A DNA stretch of 64,000 nucleotides, taken from assembly GCF_021347895.1 (NCBI RefSeq), contig NC_067131.1, forward strand, positions 11,622,653 through 11,686,652, in the 5' to 3' direction. The notes beneath the pieces are model-generated. The model worked only from the letters and a program-made list of their open reading frames with translations. It was not told the origin of the DNA and ran no database searches. Below are positions 1 to 11,960 of this stretch, piece by piece; positions within the stretch are counted from its first letter, which is position 1; each line of letters starts with the position of its first letter. The translations under genes were made by a program, and so were the position numbers. The DNA comes from Acanthochromis polyacanthus. Taxonomy: Eukaryota > Chordata > Actinopteri > Pomacentridae.

Positions 1-521
1 AGCTGCTACTGTTCCCGCCCCCTTCAGGAAGAAGACACTGTCAGAGCTGTCAATCCCAGTTTATGCTGGATGGCTAATTAAATGTCACATTTAGATCGCT
101 TGCAGAACTGGGAGGCTAACTAGATGTCAAGGAGCTTGAGGAATGGCACAAGCACATGTCTTCATATCTGAATAACTTCTATTTTAAATCTCCACAGAGC
201 ACAACAAAAACAGATTCCCTGAGTCCTTGAGTAGATATCTGATCCATGCCAGAAATACCAAAGTAGGACATCTGTGTAGGTTCTCATTCATCCAAACCAA
301 ACCATAACCAAAGTAGGACTTACGATTTATTTATAGAATTTAGAATATTATGGCCATCAGTAAATTCTGTACAGAGTTCATGTGAAAAATGTAAATAACG
401 CAAGTAATTACATGAGGAATTCAATAATAGGACATATCTTGCCTTTAAATCTCAGTCTGGATTTATCCATTCCACAGATTGTTGTGTTTATTCTGTACAT
501 TATTGTTTGATTTACTTACAG

Positions 522-934
522 GAGCAATAGCAGCTGCCTGTACCTTTGTTGTTCTTCGCAAGATGGGGAAGAGCGTCCACTACTACCTCTCCGTTTGGTA
601 CTACGCCGTCATCGGTTTTGGTCGAGAGCGTCATCACCGTATCCGTCCTCGGGGAATGGAAGATCCCATCCTGCGGCCGCGATCGCTGGATGCTATACTG
701 ATCGCCCTCTTGGGTGTCGTCGGCCAGATCTTCCTCACAAAGGCCCTGCAGATCGAGAAAGCCGCACCCGTGGCCCTGATGAGGACTGTGGATGTGGTGC
801 TGGCCTTCATCTTCCAGTTCATTTTCTTTAATCGTGCGCCCACCCTGTGGAGCCTTGGAGGGGCGCTGTGCATCGTGGCGAGCACCAGCGGCATCGCACT
901 TAGGAAGTGGTGTAGCAACTCGCGCAAGACTTGA
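522..934 (+). CDS. slc35g1: SLC35G1-like transporter, last coding exon (partial)
   Basis: Last coding exon of a solute carrier 35 family G member 1-like protein (also called TMEM20), a multi-pass membrane protein of the EamA/drug-metabolite transporter group. The exon opens after a TTACAG acceptor at 520-521 and ends at TGA 932-934. Diagnostic stretches are LLRKMGKS-like VVLRKMGKSVHYYLSVWYY, GQIFLTKALQIEKAAPVA and AFIFQFIFFN, then GGALCIVAST and a basic tail (RKW), all in the order expected from the mammalian protein. Hydrophobic helices are visible around ALLGVVGQIF, DVVLAFIFQFIFF and GGALCIVASTSGIAL. Between about 616 and 686 the open frame reads an arginine-rich stretch unlike the family, while the next frame reads LVESVITVSVLGEW, which does match. 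One extra T in the T run 616-619 and one missing base near 686/687 would explain it and restore the length. Substrate is not established. Earlier exons lie left of the window. Confidence 0.9.
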
Positions 935-3900
935 GAAGCAGCGTATAATGCTGCAGTTATACTATTAAGTATCTTTTTTTCCCTCACTATGTTATGTTCT
1001 TGATTTACTTACTGTATTTTACTTGTTACTTACATGCAAACCTGTGAGGAGGTTGAAGCTCTTGGAGAGTTAAAAGCAGAAATCTATCAATTAGGGCTCA
1101 GTTTTGCACTTGTAGGTGGAAATTTAAAGCTGGATTCTGTACCTCTATACATGTTGATTCATTTGAGTCAACCTGTGTAATTTACTGTAAGCCTTTATGT
1201 TCTTTTTTAATATAAATGAGCACATCTTGTAGTGAAATTGGAGCAAGAAGAGACTATCCAAAACCACATCCTGCTCTAAGGAGCCGACACGGTTTGCTAA
1301 CTACACAGATTTCCTCTTTACAAAATTTATGCAGCATAAAAAGGACCAAAATTTGAGTTTCAGTTGAAATGAAACTTTGAAAATGAGAGTTTGAGGAAGG
1401 ATTTCTAAAGTCCCATTTTCCTTTTGCTTTAACCAGAATGAAATAGCCAAAGACAAGGTTTTATTGCACTTGGACTATTCATACTGTTACATGATTTAAA
1501 AGTCATAGTACATTACAAAAAAAAACTTTTATTTACTATGGTTTTGCTAGGGAATATTAAATAAGTCTGACCTATGAGATGAAGCATAAATTAAAAATCT
1601 TTGGTAGTATTTGAGTCACAAAAACTGTGTAAAAGTTGAAAACAATCCCTAAATTGGCTACATGGTTTTACCTAAAAACAGGGTCATGCTGTGATTCTCT
1701 CAGGGATTTCTCACCTGTTTATAAAACCCAAACACCTAAATCCAACCTAGCCGTCTTAACCCGCAACAATCCTTTTTCCATTCCTTTACAGTATCTTATC
1801 TTGAAGTGCCTTATGTGGGAACTGTAACCTCCAGCTTCCCTCAGTGTAGCTACTCGATAACCAGCCATTTGTGCTGGGAAGCTTTTACGTGTCCGTTAAC
1901 ATAAGCCGGGTGCTAATAGTATATTTAATTAATGATATACCTAAGACCTGTATCCCATCATAGTGATTTCTTCAACAGCACAGGAGTCAGCTCTCTCATT
2001 CTTTACTAGCACTTAATGTTATCTTGGAACAAAATTGACAAATTAGTGCCCTCAACAGTCTAAAAGTACCTTTTCTGTGATGCTCGGAGTGGGATGCTAT
2101 TTGCACTTAGTCTCTGTGAGAAGGTAGAGAGTGTCAGTAAGCTGCCACTATAATCCAACAAATCAGCTGCAAAACAGCTGCGCACAAGGATGGGCTTCAA
2201 GCATTTTGTGATAATAACTTCCCTCATTAATTCAAGAACCGAGGCAGAATGATGAGCGGCTGAAGCTGCATAATACGCTGCCGTTTATCCAGTATAATGC
2301 TGCCATATTGCTGTGAATGGCAAAACAGAGTTTTGGTCCGCAAACTTGAAACTGGATATTGGAGGGTTACGCTCGTAGTACCGCCTGTTTTTGGTTATGA
2401 CGTCCTCAGTGATTAATAGCAGTCGTCGCGGGTGATCCTTGTGCCAAATTGAGGGATGGGTGTGGTCAAATTCTGAATTGTCAATAAAGCGGTTGAGTCT
2501 CTGGTGTTGGAAACACAACGTTTTTTTGATTTTTCTTCTTTTTTCGCCTGCCAGCAAAAAAATAAACAAGACTTAAAAAGTCCGTAAAACATTTCGAGCT
2601 ATGTGATATATTTCAAAGCGTATTTGAGTTTGCTTGAAAGCTGTATTGCCTTGTATCTTTCACGCCCACACTGTCCCTTATGATTATCGATCTGTGATTT
2701 AGTCGGAAACCTTTGATGTTCCCACCACCTGGGCCTTCTGTGTGTGTTTCCGTGTTTGTATCTCGTGTAAATCATATTGTAATTTGAGCATTTAGCAGCC
2801 TCCCGCTGCAATTACTGATGAAATCATAAAGCAACTGCTGTTTTCTGTTTGACACAATTTAATTGGGTGCAATACAGCTCAAAAAGGAAGAAAATCAGTG
2901 CTGCTAGCCTGCTGCTTAAGCTCTTTCTTTTTCATTTCTCTCAAACTCCCTTTCTTTCCCGTTCCACCACCCGTCCTGCACAGCTGCCTGATCAGAGCCG
3001 TTTCTTTTTAGCTCGTCCTTTTACTCACTTCATTGAGTTTGCACATTATTGCTTTAATTTAAAGTGACGCGCCCTACTAAAAAATCAGAAATGCTTGTTT
3101 CCTTAATTATCTTCTCTAAGAAGTCAAACTGACATGTACCAGTCCTTTAAGGCACAGAAGGATGCGATACGTTGAAGCTGAACTAAACATCGCACCTCAT
3201 TTTATGCTGCGAAAACATTCTCTTAGACTAACCTGAGAGTTTATTTGAATTTATCTTATGTGTAATTTGCTGTTGGTTTGAAATTCAGCTCATCCGTGCA
3301 CAAGCACACTGCAAAAAAGAGCCGGTTAAGTTTATTAAGAATTCTATTTTACTGCTAGTATGGTTTTCAGATTTTTTTTAAAATTAATTTATCATCCCCA
3401 TATTGATTCCATCCATGGGCTTAAAGAGCAGAGTGGAATTAAATGATTAAACTGTACAAGAAGCACTGGGGTGTAATTACTGTTAAAGTAATGTGGAGCA
3501 ACAGCAGTCAAGTGTGGAATATAATGAAATTACTCCACCGCTTGTGATCCGAGTATCATTAAACTGTGAACATTTATTCATGGTTGTTCATAGTTACAGT
3601 GGGATGTCATGCTCATTTCTGTTCTTTTGTTTGATTTGCTTTCACATTGGACTTTTTTTCTCTCTCTCAGAATATTAGTTTAGTTGACTTGAACGCTGGT
3701 AGTAGAAGCACAATGTGTTGTATTTACATCAAATGGTTACTGTAGGTAAACAGTCTCAGGACCTATAAGCCTTATAAACCTGCTGAAGCTGTTTTAGGTT
3801 TTTATACTATGCTTTAATACTTTTTAACTATATCTGTAAGGTATTTTATCAGCACATCTCTATATTAAGATCTACGTGTTTCTGCATAGTGATGAGTATA

Positions 3901-3960
3901 TTTAGTATATTGTAATTTAATAATAAATTCTTTTTGAATTTATAACTCTTGCTGTCTGGG
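935..3960. other. Probable 3' UTR and downstream DNA of slc35g1
   Basis: No gene, exon pair or recognisable mobile element was seen here. The sequence is AT-rich. Candidate polyadenylation hexamers AATAAA occur at about 2483-2488, in the A-rich run near 2565, and in the AT-rich stretch near 3920-3928. Which one ends the slc35g1 transcript cannot be decided from sequence alone. Open reading frames in both strands are short and have no recognisable motif. Confidence 0.4.
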
Positions 3961-4222
3961 GTCTTGATTTACAGCATTTGTGTTTAACTGCATTACTTGT
4001 CTGTGCCATAACTCATTCGATACATTACCTAAAATCACTAAAACACGACTGAAAACTCTGGAACTCGTCCAAGCCGTGTACAAGCACTGTCTGAAAGCTC
4101 ATGGTGTCACCGGAGCTTCACCAGTGACTCAAAAGGTGACAATGAGTAGCAGCCAGGCTGTGGCTACGTAACCTTTTCACAAAACACTGAGTCAGGTAGC
4201 TGTCGATGGTGCTGCTTCGAAT

Positions 4223-4250
4223 AATGCCTGGCTCAGTGGGACCAGGCATT
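4223..4250. repeat. Short perfect hairpin
   Basis: AATGCCTGG at 4223-4231 is followed after 10 bases by its reverse complement CCAGGCATT at 4242-4250. A 9-bp stem alone is short for a pre-miRNA and no function is claimed. Confidence 0.5.
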
Positions 4251-4332
4251 GTGCATTTGTGTGGCCATACCGTGCCTTTGTTTTATTATTTGTAAACAGC
4301 ACAATTTGTGAAGGAAGGTGCTGCATTGTGTC

Positions 4333-5457
4333 CAAGGGCGTAGGTTTGGTCTCAACATTGGTAGGGACGATATAACAGCATAACCTGCATGTACACTTTT
4401 TGCTGGGGACGGGACATTAATAGACCAAACAGATTGGGTGAACGGGGGTCAGGGCTACATTTCTCACGAATATGAACCTAATTAATTGATAAGCTAAATG
4501 ATCAATGCAAAAATAAATCTGTATTGACTTATACTAACTTTCATGTGTATTGGTTCAGGTGATAGTAATTAAATACATTTAATTAATAAATAAATGCACT
4601 AATAGGTACGGTATTTGGTTTCAAAAGTGTAAATCACAACATGCTCTAGCCTTCTTTCCTTCTAAACCAGGCGTTTACAAGAAGAAAAGCAGCAGCATGT
4701 GTGGTTTTTTTGACTGTCAACACTTTCCTGTGGAACACAGACTGGGACCTCTCTCTCTAAGCAGCTTCTTGCTCACGTTTTTCTGGTTCTATATTTTCCA
4801 GCAGAGTTCACTACATTTCTCACAGTTTAATTAACGTTAACAGTAGAAAACACATACAGGAGGACAATTCTCTCTAAGCAGCTTCCTACTCGAGTTTTGC
4901 AGGTTAGCAAGTTCACACAGTTTATGTTATGTTATGCTAACTCTGATGCAGGTCGGACTTTCAGTAGCAACATTAGTGGTGTGTTCCCCACGTCCACAAC
5001 ATTGACGTCTTTTTACATTACTTACAGTGTCGTCTGCTGCTGCTGCTGGCCGAAAAAAACTTCTAATATCCCTCCTCTTCGAATGGGGCGGAGAAGGCGG
5101 CATGTTTATTTCTTGTGTATTTCTGTCGGGGCTGTGTGAGTGTGCGTGTGGGTGGCGGGGGGTGTCAAGTCATCAGCCAATCAAACGCACGTTTGATTGG
5201 ACCGGCACATTCAGCAAGTGAAAAGGGGTAAATGTAAGTCTGAACCTGGTCTGAACATAATGAAAATAATTCACTTAATAATGGTAGGGTCAATTCTATC
5301 CTTACAACATATGGGAAGACAATCAAAATTACCTATATAACTGAACTCATTATATAATGCAAATAAGGTTGCTTAAAAGTTGGTGGGGACAATTTGACCC
5401 TCTTGAAAAGTTGGTAGTGTTATGTCCCTACCGTCCCTATGCAAACCTACGCCCTTG
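4333..5457. mobile_element. Non-autonomous hAT-type DNA transposon, complete, 1,125 bp
   Basis: The element starts CAAGGGCGTAGGTTTG and ends with the exact reverse complement CAAACCTACGCCCTTG, so it has 16-bp perfect terminal inverted repeats. Both ends are flanked by the same 8 bases, ATTGTGTC, at 4325-4332 and 5458-5465. An 8-bp target-site duplication with CA-starting inverted repeats is the hallmark of the hAT superfamily. Subterminal GGTAGGGAC boxes occur near both ends in inverted orientation and recur inside as GGTGGGGAC, resembling the short repeats that hAT transposases bind. No transposase-like reading frame is present, so it would need a transposase supplied elsewhere. The identical duplications and intact termini suggest a fairly recent insertion. 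Confidence 0.92.
5177..5200. repeat. Near-perfect palindrome with opposed CCAAT boxes
   Basis: CCAATCAAACG at 5177-5187 and its reverse complement CGTTTGATTGG at 5190-5200 are separated by 2 bases. The arms place two CCAAT motifs facing each other. It lies inside the hAT-type element, where it could fold as a hairpin or act as a protein-binding dyad; that role is inference. Confidence 0.75.
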
Positions 5458-5956
5458 ATTGTGTCACTGTATACCTCATATCTCGCAAAAAAAAAAAAAG
5501 CATGAAAAAAGGCTTGTACTTTCCATAGAGGACTATAGATGGCGCTACAAACTCAAGACTTGCTGTGATAAAGAGTGAAATAGCTGATTTAGAACAGTGT
5601 TGCAGGACGGAATAATCTGAGAATCAAAGCTGTCATTTCTAGTTTAAGCTTTATTTCTGAATTGATGCTATATATCTATCTTTGTCGATTGTTGTATCAG
5701 TTGTGGCTGAACTTTTCGTAATCTACTTGAGTTTTACAGCTTATCTTCATGCATATGTAGTAAACTTTTTCTGACAGCAGAGGGCAGGATGCACAAAAAT
5801 AAGGACCTGCTCTTGAACGCATCTTCACCACAGTCATAAATTCAGCAACAGAGATGATTTACAGTGTTTCACAACAGTGTAGCGCAAATGGAGGTGAACA
5901 CGTGGTTGAGCATCGTTCTGTGGCTGCAGCTTTAAAACTTCAACCTGCAGTAACAA

Positions 5957-6275
5957 ATACAGTAGCTGCTTTTAAACTGACCACAATAAGTGAATATGCT
6001 TCTGTTCCAACCACTTCCTGGTGCATTCGCCAACTTATGCAGTCCAGAGAAGCTTTCTGTGTCTACGCCAGACCTAATATTTCTTGGTGCTTTATTGCTG
6101 TTCCTTTTCCGACACTTGTTTACTTACTGCCATTTATTCTGAGCAGTCATGACATTGTCAGCCTGTGGGAGCGTTCAGCCTACAATCTAAGCTTACCTGG
6201 ATGAATTGAAGAGAAATGTCCCATGCAGACAGAAAATATCAAAGCAGTAAAGTGAAACTTGTGAAACGGGCATTC
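5957..6275 (+). repeat. Dispersed repeat block X, copy A
   Basis: About 320 bp closely similar to 9585-9926, sharing GACCACAATAAGTGA, CCTAATATTTCTTGGTGC, TTTATTGCTGTTC, TTACTGCCATTTATTCTG, CATTGTCAGCCTGTGGGAG and ATCTAAGCTTACCTGG in the same order. The two copies stay open in different frames, so I treat it as non-coding repeat rather than a gene. The family was not identified. Confidence 0.85.
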
Positions 6276-6330
6276 AGATTTGTGTGATTTATTTAGATGC
6301 CAACCAAGCATATTCATGTAAGTAGAGAAC

Positions 6331-6399
6331 AAGGCAATATATGTTTTTAAAAAAAAGTAATTTTTGGATCATTTTTGCTCTTTATTGTTGAGTGACTTG
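6331..6399 (+). repeat. Dispersed repeat block Y, copy A
   Basis: About 69 bp (AAGGCA..., AAGTAATTTTTGGATC, TTTATTGTTGAGTGACTT) matching 9521-9584. Here it follows block X; in the other copy it precedes block X. Confidence 0.8.
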
Positions 6400-9300
6400 C
6401 TCTGGAAGAGGAAATAGAAGTTGCACTCTCAGGTATTTTACGCTAATGGTGTGTGGCTCTAAAAAAACTTTTGTCATCGCTATATTCATACTCTCATCAC
6501 TTGCACACATGCAATCTGTAGTCTTCAGATAAGCTTGTATCTCTCAGCGTGCACATGCTGAACACAAGATTTCATCAAACTCTGCTTTATCTTATAATAT
6601 TTTTTGACAGCGGGAGATATCTGAAACGAATAGAAAGACAGAAAGCAGGGCGAGTTCTTAATTTATAGTGTGTGCCTCTTCCTTATCTACTTCTTCTTTT
6701 CAACATGATTTAATACACTCAGTATGCATGCATATAGGCAGATGGAGATCCTCTGGTCCAGTCTGGGGTCATATTTGTACTTCTTTGAATGTAGTTTTAC
6801 AGCACATCTATTTACATTAGATTTTATGGAGTGGTAAAAAATATATATGCTGGAACATTAAATGCATGTAATTTAATTCCAGCAGGCATCATAAAAATGT
6901 CCCATACATGACAGCACAGTGCTTGATGGGAGGGAGGAGATGTGACAAAGCGCTCTATGAGTAATTCCCTGCAAGCACGTGCTGATATGTAAATGTGCTA
7001 AATAATGCTGGAAAAAGGAGCTGGGGATTCCCAAAGGTTTGCTCGCTCCTGGGTGGAGGAGACGTGTAGGAATGGAAGGGTTGCACATTCTTGTCGGATG
7101 GCATAAGACTTCCCATCAGTGGAGCTGGAGGGAATTGGAAAATAATCCCTCATTTTCCAAGTTGAAATAAATGCAGTTATAGGCTGTGAAGTGGAAAAGG
7201 GTTTTTCTCTCAGGCACGTGCTTTTGCTGTCTCCGGGGAGGAACAACTGCACCTTGGCAACCGAGTTTTTATTCTACTTTCACAATAATGAGAATAAATG
7301 ATCGTGCAATTAAGAGAGAAGCGACATAACTCCCTGCATCATTTTGTCAATGAAATGAACATGTTACAAGACTTGTTCCGTTAAAAATGCTATTCATCTG
7401 CCGATTGAACCCACTCCAGGAAGAAATCTGACTGATTTGTCTGAGGTGAGGCACGTCTGGCTCTAGATTATATGGGCCAGAAACCATCCAAGTGTGACAA
7501 TGATTGAGGATGACTAAAGGGTCTCAGTGGAGGCCGACCTGCACTGGATATACACTCACTGGAGCAGCTTCTTTGTAGTAGTCAGGTCAAATGATTTCTA
7601 TGCTCTCACTTGAGTAAAACCAAATAGGCATTAAGTCTATATCACAGCAAACATTAACTCTGAAGGCTGTAGTGAATCATCCCAGGCTGGAGGCTACAAT
7701 GTATGGCACATGCTGCATAAAGGGAACGACTGGCTACGGTGAGAAATTGTTGCCAGACATTCCAATGTAGTGACACACACACAGACGTACACACACACAA
7801 AAAACTACTGAGCTGCGGTTATTGTCCTCCTGTCCACAGCTCTTTTGGCTACTGCGTGCAAAGACGGTGTTGCCTTCGGGTGCCGTTGGATATATTGTAA
7901 TTAGGTTTAGCACTGAACTAATGATAAAAGCATTATTAAATATTTAATATACTGTATGCTGCATTTACCACACAATACTAAACAACGAAGGACTTCAAAA
8001 AGTAATGTCATGTCTGGGTTACTTATAAAAATTCAATCAGTGCCTCCCACCTCCCATCAGCTCTTGTTTTTTTGCAGTAACTTGAGTATATTTATTGAAT
8101 TAATACACATTTTTACCTTCATACTGATTTTTTTTTTCTGAGTTACAGGCCCAGGTTTTAAATTCATACAACTTTTTCCAGCATTTTTGAGCCCTAAGCA
8201 CAGGAGATAACCAAACTGTCGACAGCTACAACCAAGTCAATTTAAATCTATTCCATTGCCACAGCCCAAAGCCAAAATGTAATTTTTGTTCAGCACGATT
8301 TTTTTCTACAACCAATTCTGAGTGCTAATATCATGTATATAATGGTTTCAATACCAAAACTGCACTTGTTTAATGTGTACAGCACAGAGTAAAAGATACA
8401 ATCCTGGATGTGTTTTCTGTTTTTTAGAAATTTACTCAAGAAAAAGTAAATCTTTGGTGGACTTCTAAGAGCCATATCGGCAGTGGGATAGCTGATTGAT
8501 CAGAACTAGCTACAGCACATGAATGGTCTCATTTTTACCTACATTTTGATAGCAGGCTCATCTTCAAGCTATTATTCATTCTGTGTCAAAGCAATTTTCC
8601 ATTACAGTCGTATTTCCGAACTTGTGGCTGTGAAATGGAGAAACACCGCTGAGATATTCACATGTTTGATATTATCGTTCGGACGAATCGCATTGATCAA
8701 ACAGGTTTGGAGATTCGGTGTTTGTTTGAAAGCCTTTCAAATTTCCACTTTGATAGTGCTCCATTCTACCTCTGTCAGTTTGTGCTGTTGGCCTCAAAAA
8801 TGCTGGAAAAAGTAACTCAAAATTTGAACCCACCACACGCACTTCAAGGGCCAGTAGCTCGGAAAGTATTCATAGAATGACGGTTAAATTTTGAATGGCT
8901 TCATTAAATATGCAAAAGTTGTTTCTACATAAAGACATCAGTTGATTCTGAGGGGGTCAGCAGGGGACTGTTCACAGATTAGGCTGATTTGATATTAAGT
9001 AAACAGCCTGTTATTGACATATGTGCTATATCCTCTGTGTGCGTTTTAATTACCTTGTCATTTGAAATTCCCATTCATATTAGCACACAAGACAGAAGAC
9101 ACAAGATTGACACAGGGCCCACATCTGCTGTTGTTGCATTTTAGTGGTGCAAATTTCTGAACACATTTGCAGTCACTCAAGTTACTAATAAACAACAGAG
9201 ATGCAGCGAACATGTGGAGGTTATGAGGCAGCATGTCACTGTTTTAACTGCTGCTTCTAGTTTGTACTACTTTCTACACAATTAAATATACAGAGACACC

Positions 9301-9520
9301 AGTAAAATGTGAGGGGTTGTCCCATGATTAATGGAAAGCAGAAGAAAACAAGCTCTGCTGCATAAATCTGTCTCCAGTTTTCAGACTTCTTCTTGAAACT
9401 TTGATCTTTTTTCCTTGATGAGATTTTGAATCATTTCAACATTTACTGAACTAAAACCATGTGAGAAGTCTAGCTGGGGGAAAAAAATCTGTATTTGGTG
9501 GAGCTGTTAACTGTTAAAAC
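6400..9520. other. Intergenic DNA without recognised gene
   Basis: AT-rich unique-looking sequence. A short CA-rich tract lies near 7771-7800. No exon with splice sites plus family similarity, and no inverted-repeat element, was recognised. Confidence 0.4.
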
Positions 9521-9584
9521 AAGGCAGTGTAGGTTTTAAAAAGTAATTTTTAGATCATTTTTGCTGTTTATTGTTGAGTGACTT
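9521..9584 (+). repeat. Dispersed repeat block Y, copy B
   Basis: Matches 6331-6399 over about 64 bp and runs directly into block X copy B. Confidence 0.8.
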
Positions 9585-9926
9585 ACAGTAGTTACTTTGT
9601 CCCTTAAAAATGACCACAATAAGTGAGTATGTTTCTGTTACAACCACATCCTGGTGTGTTCACCAACTTTTGCAGTCCCCAGAAACTTCCTTTATCTACG
9701 CTAAAACCTAATATTTCTTGGTGCTTTATTGCTGTTCTCTCTTCCGATGCTTGTTTACTTACTGCCATTTATTCTGGGCAGTTATCACATTGTCAGCCTG
9801 TGGGAGTTTTCTGCCTACGATCTAAGCTTACCTGGGTGAATCGAAGAGAAATGGAAGAACTTGTTCCACACAGACCGAAAAAAATCAAAGCAATTAAGTG
9901 AAACTTATGGAATGGGAACCTTAAAA
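9585..9926 (+). repeat. Dispersed repeat block X, copy B
   Basis: Second copy of the repeat at 5957-6275, in the same orientation, with scattered substitutions and small indels. It starts immediately after block Y copy B and fades after AAATCAAAGCAATTAAGTG near 9926. Confidence 0.85.
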
Positions 9927-10179
9927 ACGTCAGACATAAATGCCAAATGCTTCGTGTTTGGAATAGACTGGTGAAGATGCCCAATCAGAGAATCTCAAAA
10001 TAGATATTTATTTGGAACATCTCAAGTGGTCACTCCTGTGCAAATGAGCTGAAAATTGGGCACGCTTGTGTGCATGACATAAAAATAAAAATAATCAATC
10101 ATCATCAATTATTATGCTATGATTTTACTGGTCCGGCACACTTGAGATCAATTTGGGCTGTATGTAACTCCTGAACTAA

Positions 10180-10400
10180 AGCGAGTTTAACACCTTAGAC
10201 CTGTTTCTGTAGTGGAAGCTCAGTTTTCCGAGCAGCCCTGAACGCACCGCAGCACACTGAGCGGTTTCCCACCACAGCACGAGCTGCTGCATCAACTGTC
10301 TGCAGAGCGACTCAGTTCACGAGAACTTCAGCAGAACGTGTTCAACTAATCCTCATGCGGCGATTCTGTGGATGCTGAGTGGATTTGACAACACCGGCTG
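10180..10400 (+). other. plce1: Probable non-coding first exon of plce1
   Basis: A locally CpG- and GC-richer stretch in AT-rich surroundings ends in a strong splice donor, CTG|GTAAGT, at 10401. It has no long open frame and no convincing upstream acceptor, as expected for a transcription start exon. It lies on the same strand as, and upstream of, the first plce1 coding exon at 25461, so assignment to that gene is the simplest reading. The 5' boundary is approximate. It could instead belong to an unrelated non-coding transcript. Confidence 0.5.
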
Positions 10401-11639
10401 GTAAGTTTGTGCCGCAGTTTCCTCAAACTGACTCCACGGGGCGAGTTTAGACAACTTTTCGTGTGTGTTTTGGTCGAGAAGACGGTTTGTGGAGTTGCTC
10501 GCTGTATTAGTGGTTACCAAAAGTGGTGTGTGTGAACCCTGAAGTCACCCCAAAACAGCTTTCATAGTAAAGCTGGGGCTTTTACTTGTGTTTATGCACT
10601 CGGAGAGGTGAATAAAGACGAAATTTGATTATTCGTTTGTTCGTTTAAAAGCGATAAGTAAGTGCTTTCAGTTGCATTGCTTTATGTGAAAACAGTCATT
10701 ACTGTTTGTGTTTATTGCCTAAGCTGAGTTTTTGTCAATGATTCTCATGCACTCGCTTTGAAATGTGCTACTAGTTGTTTTTAGTCTGACAGGTGAGGTG
10801 ACTGTTTAGATAGGCAGGGCCCCCAGGCATCCCTGGAGAATAGTGACCATTAACCTGCTTGTCTGTGATGTTGCTGCTCTGAAGAAAAGACATTCATCTG
10901 TTCCAAATGGAAATGAAAAGAGAAACACTGCCAGATTAATGAAATCCAGATCAGAATCTTGCAGCCTTGCAGAAGGGCAGGAATTTTTGCCTGGTGTCTG
11001 TCGTGCAGAGACACATGGGCAACTTGGGGAGAATAAGCAGCTCATTTGACAGTCACATCCAAGGAGGACAAGCTGCTCTTATTTACAATGCAACGTGAGA
11101 AAACGCGGTCAAACCACCAGCTTTTTGTGGTAGATTGATGTCCACGAAAGCAGCTCTTGACTTGTGTCCAGTGGTGTCTAAGCACCAGTGCGTTGGCAGT
11201 GGATCCTTTGGGTTTTACAGGATTAGGGCCTCCATGGATCCAGCATCCTGCAAATGATTCACTGACTTGAGATCTGTGGATTTTGGAGGGTGGATCACCA
11301 TCTCTGGCTCTTGGTCATGTTGATTAAACAGTTCATGAGTAGTTTCAGACTTTATAATCAGCAGCACTGCTCCTAATAGACCACACACATACTCACATAA
11401 TGACAGTTAGCCAACTGTCATGTGCAATAAACCCAAGTGCAATTCATTGATGTAAATATTCTTAAATGTGTGTTCTTAGTATCCTTGTGTTCTTCTGTTT
11501 TTCTTATTTATATTGTATATGTGGTGTGTATACCTCACCTATTTAAATTAGAGTCGTATTTTCTTGCTTTTCTTACTGTCACTTTGCTGCTGTGACATTG
11601 CAAATTTTATTCTTGTAGGGCTAATGAAGGATATTCTAT

Positions 11640-11960
11640 TCTGTTCTGTCAGACCATGCTACAGCACAGAATGGTCTGACTGCGCCTCATTATCAGTCCA
11701 CTATAGGGAAGAATATTCTGGCTCGTTTTATTTCTTTAAACCAAACACCATTGTGTTATGCTGCATCTTTTGCTGAGTTATGTAAAAGATACAGCAGTGC
11801 AGTTTCTTAAAAATAGTCCCGCCTAGCCAGACTATTGTGCAGCACCGAATGGTCTGACTGCACCTCATTATAACTCTGCGACAAGGAAAAAAAAACGCAT
11901 TGGCTTTTTTTTTTTTTTTTGTATTTCTTTAAACCCATAACAATGCTTGGATGAAGCTCA
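11640..11960 (+). repeat. Two diverged direct repeat units with internal hairpin
   Basis: Unit 1 (about 11648-11775) and unit 2 (about 11829-11975) share GAATGGTCTGACTGC, CCTCATTAT, TTTCTTTAAACC and a following AT-rich segment, in the same order and about 180 bp apart. In unit 1, CAGACCAT and ATGGTCTG are inverted copies around a 13-base loop; the second unit keeps a decayed version. The origin is unknown. Confidence 0.65.

Noticed and set aside
4897..5221. Open frames inside the hAT-type element
   Set aside because: Short, overlapping, with no transposase or other motif; the element is non-autonomous.
5854..6204. 116-codon open frame over the dispersed repeat copy A
   Set aside because: The second copy of the same repeat is open in another frame with a different protein, so the open frame is not conserved coding sequence.
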